Of a stretch of DNA of 64,000 nucleotides, positions 15,936 to 25,078 are shown piece by piece. Each line of letters opens with the position of its first letter. Position 1 is the stretch's first letter. This DNA comes from Chitinophaga sp. SYP-B3965 (GTDB taxonomy: Bacteria; Bacteroidota; Bacteroidia; Chitinophagales; Chitinophagaceae), in contig NZ_WJFD01000009.1 of NCBI RefSeq assembly GCF_009647655.1, positions 1-64,000 of the forward strand. The letters run 5' to 3'. The notes under the pieces were generated by a model. That model was not told where the DNA came from. It did not search any database and saw only the letters and a list, made by a program, of their open reading frames with translations. The translations under genes and the position numbers were made by a program.

Positions 15936-16937
15936 TTACGAATTTGTGCTGTTAGGTGCAGGTTGTTCTGTTGCAACGGCAGAAGGTTTCGTCCATTCCA
16001 CCACCGCAATCGCTTTACGGAGGCAATCCTCATGTTCCTGTGGTGATGGCTGTAACTTGGCAAACTTTGCCAGGTCCGCCACCGTAAGGATGGTTTGCAA
16101 TTTATCCCGTTGCTGATTCAGCACCGTTACAGGTTTAATGTTTTGCATCAACTCCGCACTGGTTTGTTCCAGCGCAGCAATATGGAACTGTTGTTCAAAA
16201 TATTGCCGGAGGATATCCGTGAGTTGCGTATAATATAATTTCACATCGCTGTTCCAGGTTTTTTCCTTTTCCAGCAATTCCAGTTGCTCCATTGCCAGTT
16301 GGTAAGGAGGTTTGGCTGGTTTTACAGGAGCCGCAGCCACAGCAGGTTTACGCTTCTTATGCCAGAATACAAAGTACAGTACAATAGCCGCACTCAATGC
16401 TAAACACGCCAGCAGGTAAGGCCAGTAATCCAGGATGTTCCAACCCACGGAACGTAATTCCTTAATAGGTTTGAATGCTTTAGTAGTATCTACAGCAACC
16501 GTATTTACATCAATGAAAAAAGGCTCCGTAAAAACAGAATCATAAGAACCATCCGTTACAGAGAACACTTCAAATTTCATGGGCGGCATTTCCCAGCGGC
16601 CGGAATCAAAACTAGTGAGGGTAACGATCTGTTTAAATAACTTCTGTTGTTCATTGGAACCAGTAGTATCTATTTGCGTACGTTCTACGATCTCTATGTG
16701 ATTGAGGGAATCCGGCAGATTGGGGAACACAACTTTCAGATTAGCGCCTTTCAATGCATAGATCATCACCTTGGCAGTAAGTGCTACTCTAATGGGTTCG
16801 CCAATACGAATTTTCGTAGTATCAGGGCTCGCTTTCACCTTAAAATAATCCTGGTACTGTTCCTGCGCAAACAACTGACTTGTTGCAAGCAGGCATCCCA
16901 GCAAGGTATACACGAATATGTTCTTATTAACTTTCAT
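15936..16937 (-). CDS. BatD-like protein with signal peptide and single membrane segment
   Basis: A 333-residue exported membrane protein. Signal peptide residues 1-24 (cleavage after LFA-Q). A beta-rich periplasmic domain follows (about 30-155) with BatD/BACON-like strands such as RIGEPIRVALTAKV and VTLTSFDSGRWEMPPMKFEV. One membrane segment lies at about 178-198 (YLLACLALSAAIVLYFVFW), then a basic cytoplasmic tail of about 130 residues with helices (LAMEQLELLEKEKTW) that resembles DUF4381. It sits between the DUF58 and BatA genes, the position where Bat operons carry a BatD or DUF4381 protein. Third gene of the operon. Confidence 0.7.
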   Translation of the reverse strand: MKVNKNIFVYTLLGCLLATSQLFAQEQYQDYFKVKASPDTTKIRIGEPIRVALTAKVMIYALKGANLKVVFPNLPDSLNHIEIVERTQIDTTGSNEQQKLFKQIVTLTSFDSGRWEMPPMKFEVFSVTDGSYDSVFTEPFFIDVNTVAVDTTKAFKPIKELRSVGWNILDYWPYLLACLALSAAIVLYFVFWHKKRKPAVAAAPVKPAKPPYQLAMEQLELLEKEKTWNSDVKLYYTQLTDILRQYFEQQFHIAALEQTSAELMQNIKPVTVLNQQRDKLQTILTVADLAKFAKLQPSPQEHEDCLRKAIAVVEWTKPSAVATEQPAPNSTNS

Positions 16938-16957
16938 CCGGTGTGGCAGTGATCAGT

Positions 16958-17830
16958 TTATGCTTTAACCCTTTTCAGGAAAAATGATTGTAGTGCTTTT
17001 ACATAATCTTCATCCGTACGAATACTGACCAGGTCTGCCCCGCTTTTCATAAATGCGTTACGGCAATACTGCGCATGCTGCTGGAATTGCTCGGTGTAAT
17101 ATTTCCGCACATTCCTATCGCTGGAATCCACCCATTGCGTAGCGCCTGTTTCACTATCCGTCATCTTCATCATACCCACAGAAGGCAATTCCTTATCCCG
17201 TGGATCATATACCTGTACACCCACCACATCATGCCTTTTAGAGGCAATGTTGAGTGCATCCTGGTAATTACCGGAAAAGAAATCGCTCAGCAGGAACATG
17301 ATGCTGCGCTTCTTGTTCGCATTGTTGAAGAAACGCAGGGTCTCCGCGATATTCGTCCCTTTCTTTTTTGGTGTAAAGGATAATAGCTCGCGGATGATGA
17401 AGAGGATATGCGATTTACCTTTTTTAGGCGGAATGTATTTCTCCACCCCATCACTAAAAAAGATCACGCCCACCTTATCATTATTTTTGATGGCAGAAAA
17501 TGCCAGTACTGCACAGAGTTCTGTAACAAGACTACGTTTGGTATGCTGGGCAGTACCAAACGTTTCACTTTCGCTCACATCTACCAGCAGCATCACTGTT
17601 AACTCCCGCTCTTCTTCAAACACCTTTACAAAAGGATGATTGAAACGGGCCGTTACATTCCAGTCAATAGACCGCACGTCATCACCAAAGTGATAATCCC
17701 TCACTTCGCTGAAAGACATACCTCTGCCCTTAAAAGCGCTGTGGTACTCGCCTGCGAAGATATGGTTGGTTAAACCTTTGGTTTTTATCTCCAGCTGGCG
17801 AACCTTCTTGAGTATTTCTGAAGTCTCCAT
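16958..17830 (-). CDS. DUF58 domain protein of the MoxR-Bat operon
   Basis: A 290-residue cytoplasmic protein. The DUF58 hallmark is clear: SEVRDYHFGDDVRSIDWNVT (about 40-60) followed by FVKVFEEERELTVMLLVDVS. This is a VWA-like fold with a degenerate MIDAS (DVSESETFG). There is no membrane segment, which is the short form found in Bacteroidota. DUF58 proteins co-occur with MoxR ATPases. It lies 24 bases after moxR and 20 before the batD-like gene. Specific partner unknown. Confidence 0.92.
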   Translation of the reverse strand: METSEILKKVRQLEIKTKGLTNHIFAGEYHSAFKGRGMSFSEVRDYHFGDDVRSIDWNVTARFNHPFVKVFEEERELTVMLLVDVSESETFGTAQHTKRSLVTELCAVLAFSAIKNNDKVGVIFFSDGVEKYIPPKKGKSHILFIIRELLSFTPKKKGTNIAETLRFFNNANKKRSIMFLLSDFFSGNYQDALNIASKRHDVVGVQVYDPRDKELPSVGMMKMTDSETGATQWVDSSDRNVRKYYTEQFQQHAQYCRNAFMKSGADLVSIRTDEDYVKALQSFFLKRVKA

Positions 17831-17854
17831 GTTGTTGCAGGTTTTAATTCACGC

Positions 17855-18856
17855 TTATGGCACTTCAACTGCGTTGAGGATCTCGCTGAGGATGTTTTCG
17901 CTGGTCACATTCTCCGCTTCCGCTTCGTAAGTAAGACCAATACGATGGCGCATCACATCAAAACAGATGCTGCGTACATCTTCAGGGATCACATATCCTC
18001 TGCGTTTCATAAATGCATAAGCTTTGGACGCCAGGGCCAGGTTAATGCTGGCACGTGGAGAACCTCCGTAAGAGATCAGCGGTTTCAGTTTGCCCAATTT
18101 GTAATCTTCCGGATTACGGGTAGCAAACACAATATCAATAATGTATTGTTCGATCTTTTCATCCATATACACCTGGCGCACCAGTTTGCGGGCTTCCAGG
18201 ATATCCTGCGGATCAACCACAGGATTGATCTTTACACTACCTTCCGGTTGCAGGTTCTGACGGATGATGTGACGTTCTTCCTCTTTAGTAGGATAACCGA
18301 TCACCACCTTCATCATAAAACGGTCTACCTGCGCTTCCGGCAAAGTATACGTTCCTTCCTGCTCTATCGGGTTCTGGGTAGCCAGTACCAGGAAAGGCTC
18401 ATCCAGTTTAAAAGTAGTGTCTCCAATGGTCACCTGCCTTTCCTGCATCGCTTCCAGCAGGGCACTTTGTACTTTGGCGGGGGCACGGTTGATCTCATCT
18501 GCCAGGATAAAGTTGGCAAAGATAGGACCCCTGCGTACCACGAACTCGTTCTTTTGCTGATTGTAGATCATGGTACCTACAACGTCCGCTGGTAAAAGGT
18601 CCGGTGTGAACTGGATCCGGGAAAAACGGGCATTGATGGCAGAAGATAAAGACTTGATGGATAAGGTCTTGGCAAGACCAGGCACCCCTTCCAGGAGCAC
18701 ATGCCCCTGAGCCAGCAATCCGATCATGAGACGTTCTACCATGTACTTCTGCCCTACGATCACTTTATTGATCTCCATATTCAGGATATCAACAAAAGAA
18801 CTGGCCTGGTGGATCTTTTCGTTTAGTTGTTTAATATCGTACGATGTATTTTCCAT
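17855..18856 (-). CDS. MoxR-family AAA+ ATPase
   Basis: A 333-residue cytoplasmic AAA+ chaperone-like ATPase. The ATG at 18856 (MENTSYDIKQLNEKIHQ) is preferred; the frame upstream adds 19 non-conserved residues. Walker A reads LEGVPGLAKTLSIKSL (about 55), Walker B is FILADEINRAPAKVQSALL (about 115), sensor 1 is FLVLATQNPIEQEGTYTLPEAQ (about 155), and a sensor-2 Arg is in YGGSPRASINLALASKAYAF. MoxR proteins remodel VWA partners such as the DUF58 and BatA products encoded next. First gene of the five-gene operon; no clear -7 box was seen upstream. Confidence 0.95.
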   Translation of the reverse strand: MENTSYDIKQLNEKIHQASSFVDILNMEINKVIVGQKYMVERLMIGLLAQGHVLLEGVPGLAKTLSIKSLSSAINARFSRIQFTPDLLPADVVGTMIYNQQKNEFVVRRGPIFANFILADEINRAPAKVQSALLEAMQERQVTIGDTTFKLDEPFLVLATQNPIEQEGTYTLPEAQVDRFMMKVVIGYPTKEEERHIIRQNLQPEGSVKINPVVDPQDILEARKLVRQVYMDEKIEQYIIDIVFATRNPEDYKLGKLKPLISYGGSPRASINLALASKAYAFMKRRGYVIPEDVRSICFDVMRHRIGLTYEAEAENVTSENILSEILNAVEVP

Positions 18857-19128
18857 GTATTTACATTTCGAGGTTGCTAAAATACTGATTCCCTTCTTTA
18901 AACATACCACCATGGCGGGTAACCCCAGTTAAAGTGCTGTTAAATCATCACCTTGAACAGCTTCCCCGGTAGGAAGATATGGTTTAAAAAAAAATCCAAT
19001 TTAATAAAGGGCAGCGATATTTACATCAATTTTTTATGTAAACCGTACATTTGCTGTTCGTTACCGGCCTGCAATCTATATGCCATATGCTTGATTAGCA
19101 GGTCAGAACCAGTAAAAAAAATAAAGAA
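18857..19128. other. Divergent intergenic region upstream of moxR
   Basis: About 270 AT-rich bases without a coding ORF of convincing character. The plus strand carries TACATTTG at 19046-19053, a perfect TAnnTTTG box, 75 bases before the next gene. I see no tRNA or terminator here. Confidence 0.4.
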
Positions 19129-19461
19129 ATGGATCAGGATGATTTTAAGATAAGGTGGAAAAAGGTAGAAGACATGCTCACGGAACGCTTCGGCAAAACC
19201 CCGAACATGGAAGCTACGCTTTTATTGATCGGGATACAGGAACTGAACAGCCCTAAAACCAAATTCACCAAAGAACAGAAACAGGACCTCATGCACATAG
19301 CTGTTTGTTCCCTGTTGAGCCAGAGCGGATATTTTGAGCCGGAAGGCCGCGATAAAGACGGCTGGCCGCATTTTAAAGAAGTACAACCCGTTCCCAAAAT
19401 GGGCATGGAAGAGCAGGAAAGGTTCCTGAAGGAACATGTGATCGCTTACTTTGAAGAATAA
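19129..19461 (+). CDS. Small conserved cytoplasmic protein, function unknown
   Basis: A 110-residue acidic, soluble protein with no signal peptide or cysteine-rich motif beyond one Cys. Helical segments are predicted: WKKVEDMLTERFGKTPNMEA, TLLLIGIQELNSPKTKFTKE and KQDLMHIAVCSLLSQSGYFE, ending with a W/P-containing stretch DKDGWPHFKEVQPVPKMG. I recognise the look of a conserved Bacteroidota protein but not a function. It is nine bases upstream of a cyclophilin gene, so they are probably co-transcribed. An upstream -7 box supports a promoter here. Confidence 0.75.
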   Translation: MDQDDFKIRWKKVEDMLTERFGKTPNMEATLLLIGIQELNSPKTKFTKEQKQDLMHIAVCSLLSQSGYFEPEGRDKDGWPHFKEVQPVPKMGMEEQERFLKEHVIAYFEE

Positions 19462-19470
19462 ACTATCCAT

Positions 19471-20139
19471 ATGCAAAGAGCACTACTCCTGTCTTTTTTC
19501 CTGTTGTTCTGCGGGTCTGTTAACGCCCAGCGTAACCGTAAAGTGAAAGTGACCACGGAATACGGCACCATGGTGATAAAGTTATATGACCAGACACCCC
19601 TGCACCGGAACAATTTCATCAAACTGGTAAAACAGCACTTTTACGACAGCCTGTTGTTTCACCGGGTGATCAAAAATTTCATGATCCAGGGTGGGGACCC
19701 TGATTCTAAAACCGCTAAACCCGGCGCAGAATTAGGAAACGGAGGAGTAGGCTACCGCGTACCGGCAGAATTCCAGCTGGACCTCTTTCATAAAAAAGGG
19801 ATGCTGGCTGCAGCCCGGGAAAGCGATGGTAATCCAACAAAAGCATCAGACGGTTGCCAGTTCTACATTGTACAGGGAAAGAAATTCACGGATGGGCAGC
19901 TGGACACATTGGAGCAAACCCGCCTGGGTGGCCGGAAATTACCGGTAGACCAGCGGGAAGTATATAAAACAATAGGCGGAACACCGCACCTGGACCAGAA
20001 TTACACCATCTTCGGAGAAGTGATCAAAGGCCTGAATATAGTAGACAGCATTGCCAGTGTGAAAACAGATAAGAACAACCGTCCCGTACAGGATATACGC
20101 ATGAAAGTGCGCCTGAAAAGGAAGTTCTTCTTCTTTTGA
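19471..20139 (+). CDS. Cyclophilin-type peptidyl-prolyl isomerase, secreted
   Basis: A 222-residue exported isomerase. Residues 1-20 are a signal peptide (LLFCGSVNA-Q). The cyclophilin domain covers about 27-215: TEYGTMVIKLYDQTPLHRNN, then LLFHRVIKNFMIQGGDP with the catalytic Arg and the FMIQGGD signature, and QFYIVQGKKFTDGQLD. An insertion of about 20 residues (LEQTRLGGRKLPVDQREVYK) is typical of Bacteroidota periplasmic cyclophilins. It helps proline isomerisation during envelope protein folding. In a plus-strand run with the small protein upstream and gcvH after 87 bases. Confidence 0.95.
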   Translation: MQRALLLSFFLLFCGSVNAQRNRKVKVTTEYGTMVIKLYDQTPLHRNNFIKLVKQHFYDSLLFHRVIKNFMIQGGDPDSKTAKPGAELGNGGVGYRVPAEFQLDLFHKKGMLAAARESDGNPTKASDGCQFYIVQGKKFTDGQLDTLEQTRLGGRKLPVDQREVYKTIGGTPHLDQNYTIFGEVIKGLNIVDSIASVKTDKNNRPVQDIRMKVRLKRKFFFF

Positions 20140-20226
20140 TCATTGAATTTTAACATATTCGGGAGTAAGAAGTTTTTATAATTCACGGCACAATCTTTAT
20201 TTTTACCGCTCAAAATCAAACTTGAC

Positions 20227-20607
20227 ATGAATTTTCCGTCACAACTGCGTTACACAAAAGACCACGAATGGGTTTTGTTAGAAGGGAACACTGCTAAAGT
20301 GGGTATTACTGAATTTGCTCAGCGTGAACTGGGTGATATCGTGTTTGTGGACATCACCACAACCGGTAAAACACTCAATGCTGAAGAGATCTTTGGTACC
20401 GTAGAAGCGGTAAAAACTGTGTCTGACCTCTTCCTGCCGGTTACAGGTACTGTAGGCGCCGTAAATCCAAAGCTGGAAGGCAGCCCGGAACTCGTGAATA
20501 CAGATCCATATGGCGATGGCTGGATGGTGACCATTGAAGTAACTAATCCTGCTGACGTAGAAGGATTGTTAACCGCAGATGCTTACAAAGCACTGATCGG
20601 AGAATAA
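20227..20607 (+). CDS. gcvH: Glycine cleavage system H protein
   Basis: A 126-residue lipoyl carrier of the glycine cleavage complex, shuttling the aminomethyl group between P and T proteins. The lipoylation site is Lys63 in FGTVEAVKTVSDLFLP, within the conserved frame RYTKDHEWVLLEGNTAKVGI at the N-terminus and GDGWMVTIEV at the C-terminal half. Length is normal. No gcvP or gcvT is in this window. The next gene starts two bases after the stop, so VanZ is in the same transcript. Confidence 0.98.
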   Translation: MNFPSQLRYTKDHEWVLLEGNTAKVGITEFAQRELGDIVFVDITTTGKTLNAEEIFGTVEAVKTVSDLFLPVTGTVGAVNPKLEGSPELVNTDPYGDGWMVTIEVTNPADVEGLLTADAYKALIGE

Positions 20608-20609
20608 AT

Positions 20610-21023
20610 ATGAACGAATTAAATACCCATAATAAATTTAGCATGAGAACGATCCGTTATTACTTACCAGCAATGGGTTGGATCGTTCTCATTCTTTTTT
20701 TATGCACCATGCCCGGATCATCTATCCCTAAGATCTCGATCCTGGACAAACTGCATGTGGATAAAGTGGTGCACTTTATCCTGTTTGGCGGAACCGTGAT
20801 CCTGCTGGCATACGGGATCTTCAAACAAAAAGGTAGCCTCAGCGGCCTGGGCCTCTTAAGCATTGTAGTGGTCGTTACCTTATATGGCCTCGCTATAGAG
20901 TTCATTCAAAAATACCTCGTGGTCAACAGAAGTTTTGATCTCATGGATGTATTAGCTGATGGAACCGGCGCAGCATTTGGTGCTTTGATCTTCCGCTGGA
21001 TCGGCAAAAGATTCCTCAAATAA
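20610..21023 (+). CDS. VanZ-family membrane protein
   Basis: A 137-residue inner-membrane protein. Hydrophobic segments lie at about 14-32 (YYLPAMGWIVLILFLCTMPG), 47-66, 77-97 and 115-133. VanZ marks are LDKLHVDKVVHFILFGGTVI, IEFIQKYLVVNRSFDLMDVL and ADGTGAAFGALI. An internal ATG at 20643 (MRTIRYYLPAMGW) could be the real start. VanZ-like proteins are named for teicoplanin resistance, but the general role of this short Bacteroidota form next to gcvH is unknown. A hairpin terminator follows. Confidence 0.85.
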   Translation: MNELNTHNKFSMRTIRYYLPAMGWIVLILFLCTMPGSSIPKISILDKLHVDKVVHFILFGGTVILLAYGIFKQKGSLSGLGLLSIVVVVTLYGLAIEFIQKYLVVNRSFDLMDVLADGTGAAFGALIFRWIGKRFLK

Positions 21024-21054
21024 ATTTCCTTTACCCCCTTACATGATTTCGATG

Positions 21055-21079
21055 CGCCCAAAATGAGCGCATTTTTGTT
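21055..21079 (+). terminator. Terminator after the VanZ gene
   Basis: ATGCGC (21055-21060) pairs with GCGCAT (21070-21075) across a 9-base loop, followed by TTTTT. Confidence 0.6.
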
Positions 21080-21213
21080 ATTATGATATGCTGAGTATCG
21101 AAATGAGTGAGATTCTGTAGTCTGAAACAAACACTTTCTCCGAATCAGACGATATCATTTGGAAGCGTTTCTTCTTTCCCCTAATTTTATTTTCAAGAAA
21201 TGATTGTTAACCC

Positions 21214-21648
21214 ATGAATGCTGGATCTGTCATCAGAAGATTGAGAGAAGAAAGGAACGTTACGCAGGAATACATGGCTGCAAAGCTGAACATCGGCATA
21301 ACGGCGTATGGAAACATAGAGCGTAATGATATAAAACGCCTCAGCGTAGACCGGTTAAAGGAAATAGCAGATATCTTCAAAGTACATGTCTTTGAATTAT
21401 TCGGTCCCGCAGAAAAAGAGGTATTCCTGGCAAATAAGAAAAAGAACACAGACGCATTTAGTGATATAAACATACTGGCGGTACTGCATTACTTCAGAAA
21501 AGATAAAGAGATCTTACACGCATCGCTGAACATCTTAAAAGAGATCTGTGAAACACTCAGCCGGCAGGTGCAGGAAAATAGTGCGGTTATTCAACGGCTC
21601 ATGGAAATGCAGCTCGAGATCCATCAGCATCATTTAGGTACAGCGTGA
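21214..21648 (+). CDS. XRE-family helix-turn-helix regulator with C-terminal coiled coil
   Basis: A 144-residue DNA-binding protein. The HTH_3/Cro domain covers about 4-66 (VIRRLREERNVTQEYMAAKL, TAYGNIERNDIKRLSVDRLK, IADIFKVHVFELF). The C-terminal 70 residues are charged and helical (LHASLNILKEICETLSRQVQ, then a Gln/His-rich end) and probably form a coiled-coil oligomerisation region. A near-match -7 box (TAATTTTA) lies about 30 bases upstream. Its target is unknown; it stands alone between VanZ and the convergent DUF5686 gene. Confidence 0.88.
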   Translation: MNAGSVIRRLREERNVTQEYMAAKLNIGITAYGNIERNDIKRLSVDRLKEIADIFKVHVFELFGPAEKEVFLANKKKNTDAFSDINILAVLHYFRKDKEILHASLNILKEICETLSRQVQENSAVIQRLMEMQLEIHQHHLGTA

Positions 21649-21719
21649 TAAAACGTAAAACCAAAAACCAATGAGCATCCATTGTTTGTTAACAGACCAC
21701 AACTTCTTTGCTACCCAAG

Positions 21720-24227
21720 CTAGAACTGGAGCCGGAAACTACCGAAGATGCCAAACCTTTTTTCATAAGGTTCATCCGGTAGTGGCTTCGGTGCTAAGCG
21801 CCACACAAAATCGATCCGGATAAATTTGAGGATGTTCTCTACACCCGTACCTACTTCTATGTAAGGGTGACTTTGCAGTGTTTTGAAAGGATAACCCGCA
21901 TTCAGGTTCAATGCTTTATTAGACTCAGAAAGTTTGCCGATCATACCTTTCGCTGTCCAGAACTGACGCAGTTTTAACTTACGTACTAAAGGGATGTAAT
22001 TAAATAAACCACTGCCCAATGTATGTTCGAGGTTGAAGCCGGCGTATTGATCACTGATGAATTCATAACGGTTCATCATGTTGAAGGCATACTTGTTATA
22101 ATAGTAGATCTCATTACCCGGATGTATTTCCAGTAAAGGATAAGGCATGGCAGAACCAAATATCTTACCGCCGAAGAAGTTATAATAAAGACTGCCAAAA
22201 GGAGGCAGTTTGATATAATCAGAAACAGTGAACGATGCTTTCTGATAGTTGTAATTACTTTTCAAAATGCCCTTAACGCCCAGTGAGTATTTAAACTCCA
22301 CAATTGGATATTTACTGCCCAGGCTATAACGGTAATAATTCCCTTCCAGGAATTCTTCCCGGAAAGCATAACGCACTTTCACCGCCACTTCCATATTCGT
22401 TAATGGATCCAGCCCTTCTCCATTGCTGTGAAAGAAACCACCTGCCGGTAAGGGCGCAAAAGGCAGGAACTGTTTATGTATCACGGAAACATGATGGGAG
22501 AAACCAGAGTAATATTCTTTAAAGAACTCCGCCCGTTTCTCATCTACCAGCATAAATTTCTGTGGTACATTCGGTTTGCGTATGGCCAGTGAAAAGATAT
22601 TATCCGTTCCTACTTCGTCATAATAAGTAGCGCCATTATCCAGGTCACGCACAAAAGAACCATACACGTACATGCGCGGATGGCGTTTTAGCAGCCAGAG
22701 TGCAGATAACTTTCCTTTAAAACGGTCATCGCCAAAACCGTAGGCCAGGTAACCATTGAGATAAAGGTCCTTGTTGAATTTAGGCGTAGTACCAAGGTCC
22801 AGCCGGAGGCGGAAACCTTCCTGTTGGTTTTGAGAGAACAGGTAGAAATAAGGACCCCATTCCAATGGCCCGAAAGGTTTATATCCCGTTGCCAGGAAAC
22901 GGATCGTATTGGAATATTTCTGGAACAGGGGGATCTTCTGCAAAGTATCCACCATGTTATAGATAGCCTGTTCATTCTTGCTCAGCCTGTCGTGCCGGTT
23001 ATTGGCCCAGAAAGAATCAGGGCGTAAACTGGCACTATCTGCTACCACAATATTCTGCGGGTAACGCCTCTCCGTAAAGATATTCGTAGCCGCCGTATCG
23101 TTCACGATCACGTTTTCGTAAGAGGTTGTTTTACGGCCAATAAAATCAATGGTTTTAGTAGGCTTGGGGCTCGGCGTCCAGAAGTCTACAATAAATTTAT
23201 CCTTTGCCAGGAACCATCCGCTGCTATCCGCAAATTGTTTGTATTCCTGTACCATGCTGATCTTGCGGATAAAATTAATATTCGCATCACCCGGAACGGA
23301 CAACGTCATTTTCTGCACAGCATAAGTAGAATCCTGTACCCATACTTCTCCAATAAACACATTCTCTCCTTTGCGGCGGGGCTCAAAGTTTAATTTGATG
23401 AAACGGTGATTGCTGATGTATTGTGTATCCGTAATGCGGTAGTTGTAAAATAAAGCGCCATTGCTGGCAATAGGGCTTACAAAGTTCTTATCGAATACAG
23501 GGATGTAATTATCGTACACATTGATGTTCTGGTACATACCGCCCAGGAACTTCGTCACACTTTCATTATCCAGGCCGGAAGTACGGCTGGCCCTGATCAC
23601 TTCTTTCGTTTTCTTCGGGCTTTTCTGATAATAGTAATCAGAAATACTTTCCGTGAGGAAAACGGGGAGGAAGGGCTGTTTTTCCGTCGTACTGTCTATG
23701 TTCTTCAGAATGAAAGAGAAAGGTTTGGTGAAGCGGTTCCTGGAAAGTTTTACCGTGTTCAGGTTTTTGATATCCAGTTCCAGTTTGTTATACACCTCGT
23801 ATTTATAACTCTCCAGGCGGTCGTAATTATTATCCGGTTTTCTGCGGATGATCTGGCGGAGCAATACCAGCGCAAAATTTACATTAGCTTTTATCTCGTA
23901 TGTTTTCAGCGAAACATCAGAGCGGCTGATCTCAAAGTTGAGGACCTGTTCCTTTAAATTTTTATCTACAAACAGTACCGTTCTGCGGTAGCCCATTACT
24001 CTTATAAGCAAGGAATCAGAAGGGATAGCGGGAAGATCAAAAACAAAACGGCCTTCCGCATCTGTAACCATGCCGGTGTTGGTGCCAACAAACTGTAAGG
24101 TTGCAAACGGGATCAGTTCCTCGGTATGCGCATCCTTAACAATTCCACTGATCTTATATTGAGCGCTAAGGGGTAAGAAGCTGATGATGCAAATAACAAA
24201 AGCTATGGTTCGTTTCCAGCCGGTCAT
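21720..24227 (-). CDS. DUF5686 outer-membrane protein with carboxypeptidase-like regulatory domain
   Basis: An 835-residue exported protein. The signal peptide is residues 1-22. A carboxypeptidase-D regulatory-like beta-sandwich (about 23-110) starts YKISGIVKDAHTEELIPFAT. The rest matches DUF5686: RRKPDNNYDRLESYKYEVYN, then many alternating aromatic strands typical of an outer-membrane beta-barrel, ending in GIFGSFRLQF with a terminal Phe. Such proteins are common in Bacteroidota and their role is unknown; a transporter or receptor function is inference. Monocistronic, divergent from the membrane protein at 24422. Confidence 0.9.
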   Translation of the reverse strand: MTGWKRTIAFVICIISFLPLSAQYKISGIVKDAHTEELIPFATLQFVGTNTGMVTDAEGRFVFDLPAIPSDSLLIRVMGYRRTVLFVDKNLKEQVLNFEISRSDVSLKTYEIKANVNFALVLLRQIIRRKPDNNYDRLESYKYEVYNKLELDIKNLNTVKLSRNRFTKPFSFILKNIDSTTEKQPFLPVFLTESISDYYYQKSPKKTKEVIRASRTSGLDNESVTKFLGGMYQNINVYDNYIPVFDKNFVSPIASNGALFYNYRITDTQYISNHRFIKLNFEPRRKGENVFIGEVWVQDSTYAVQKMTLSVPGDANINFIRKISMVQEYKQFADSSGWFLAKDKFIVDFWTPSPKPTKTIDFIGRKTTSYENVIVNDTAATNIFTERRYPQNIVVADSASLRPDSFWANNRHDRLSKNEQAIYNMVDTLQKIPLFQKYSNTIRFLATGYKPFGPLEWGPYFYLFSQNQQEGFRLRLDLGTTPKFNKDLYLNGYLAYGFGDDRFKGKLSALWLLKRHPRMYVYGSFVRDLDNGATYYDEVGTDNIFSLAIRKPNVPQKFMLVDEKRAEFFKEYYSGFSHHVSVIHKQFLPFAPLPAGGFFHSNGEGLDPLTNMEVAVKVRYAFREEFLEGNYYRYSLGSKYPIVEFKYSLGVKGILKSNYNYQKASFTVSDYIKLPPFGSLYYNFFGGKIFGSAMPYPLLEIHPGNEIYYYNKYAFNMMNRYEFISDQYAGFNLEHTLGSGLFNYIPLVRKLKLRQFWTAKGMIGKLSESNKALNLNAGYPFKTLQSHPYIEVGTGVENILKFIRIDFVWRLAPKPLPDEPYEKRFGIFGSFRLQF

Positions 24228-24393
24228 ACAGGCAGCAAATTAGATAAATTCACACTAAATACGTTAAAGCACGTGTAAAAGCGACACTTTTATAACAAAT
24301 ATTTAGGATAAAAGAGCACATGTAACATAGACGGCCCTGCTACCCCTTTACCCCTATATCCGGAATAACATGCCAAACTTTGAAATATTCTTT

Positions 24394-24401
24394 TAACTTT
24401 G
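24394..24401 (+). promoter_or_regulatory. -7 box for the membrane protein/regulator/DgkA operon
   Basis: TAACTTTG is a perfect TAnnTTTG box 20 bases before the ATG at 24422. It lies inside the longer frame from 24380, so the 24422 start is preferred. Confidence 0.45.
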
Positions 24402-24421
24402 ATGGACAAAGTGCTTTTCTT

Positions 24422-25048
24422 ATGAACGAGCAACAACATCTCGACACACTCACAGACATTAAACGTATCATGGAACGGTCCACCCGTTTCATCTCTCTCA
24501 GCGGCCTTGGCGGAGTAGGAGCCGGGATTAGTGCACTTGTTGGTGCCTACTTTGCCTGGAATATTTTGGAGGACAGGAGCAGTTATGATTCAATAGCCCG
24601 GGGAGGGGGAGATCTTTTAGTGATCCGCCTGCTCATGATTGCCGGAGCTGTACTGGTAGCTGCACTAAGTGCCGGGTTTTACTTTACCTGGAAAAAAGCC
24701 CGGCGGCAGGGCCTCCCGGTTTGGGATGCCGCCGCCCGCAAAGTATTTTTTAACCTCATGATCCCGCTGGGTGCAGGAGGATTATTTATCTTTGGATTGT
24801 TATATAATAACCAACTGGCATTGGTAGCGCCCAGCTGCCTTGTGTTTTACGGCCTTGCGCTTGTAAATGCCAGCAAATACACGGTAACGGATATACGGTA
24901 CCTGGGGTATGCAGAGATCATTCTCGGTATCCTTGCGCTGTTCAACCTCTACCATGGTCTTTTATTCTGGGCATTGGGTTTTGGTGTGATGCACATTATT
25001 TACGGCACCCTCATGTGGTGGAAATATGAACGCGTGCCGGCTGAATAA
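24422..25048 (+). CDS. Polytopic membrane protein, function unknown
   Basis: A 208-residue inner-membrane protein. A cytoplasmic helix (QQHLDTLTDIKRIMERSTRF) is followed by six hydrophobic segments, at about 24-44, 68-90, 113-130, 134-150, 160-176 and 180-198. No catalytic motif is visible. It precedes a winged-helix regulator gene by 30 bases. Membrane protein plus a small winged-helix regulator is a recurrent Bacteroidota pair, so regulation of or by this protein is plausible but unproven. The start was chosen from the promoter box. Confidence 0.75.
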   Translation: MNEQQHLDTLTDIKRIMERSTRFISLSGLGGVGAGISALVGAYFAWNILEDRSSYDSIARGGGDLLVIRLLMIAGAVLVAALSAGFYFTWKKARRQGLPVWDAAARKVFFNLMIPLGAGGLFIFGLLYNNQLALVAPSCLVFYGLALVNASKYTVTDIRYLGYAEIILGILALFNLYHGLLFWALGFGVMHIIYGTLMWWKYERVPAE

Positions 25049-25078
25049 TGAACACCTGATCCCCTAAAAAGTATGGTC

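Noticed and set aside
15936..16063. Long N-terminal extension of batA
   Set aside because: It overlaps the batD-like gene out of frame; the ATG at 15928 gives the conserved N-terminus and a seven-base gap.
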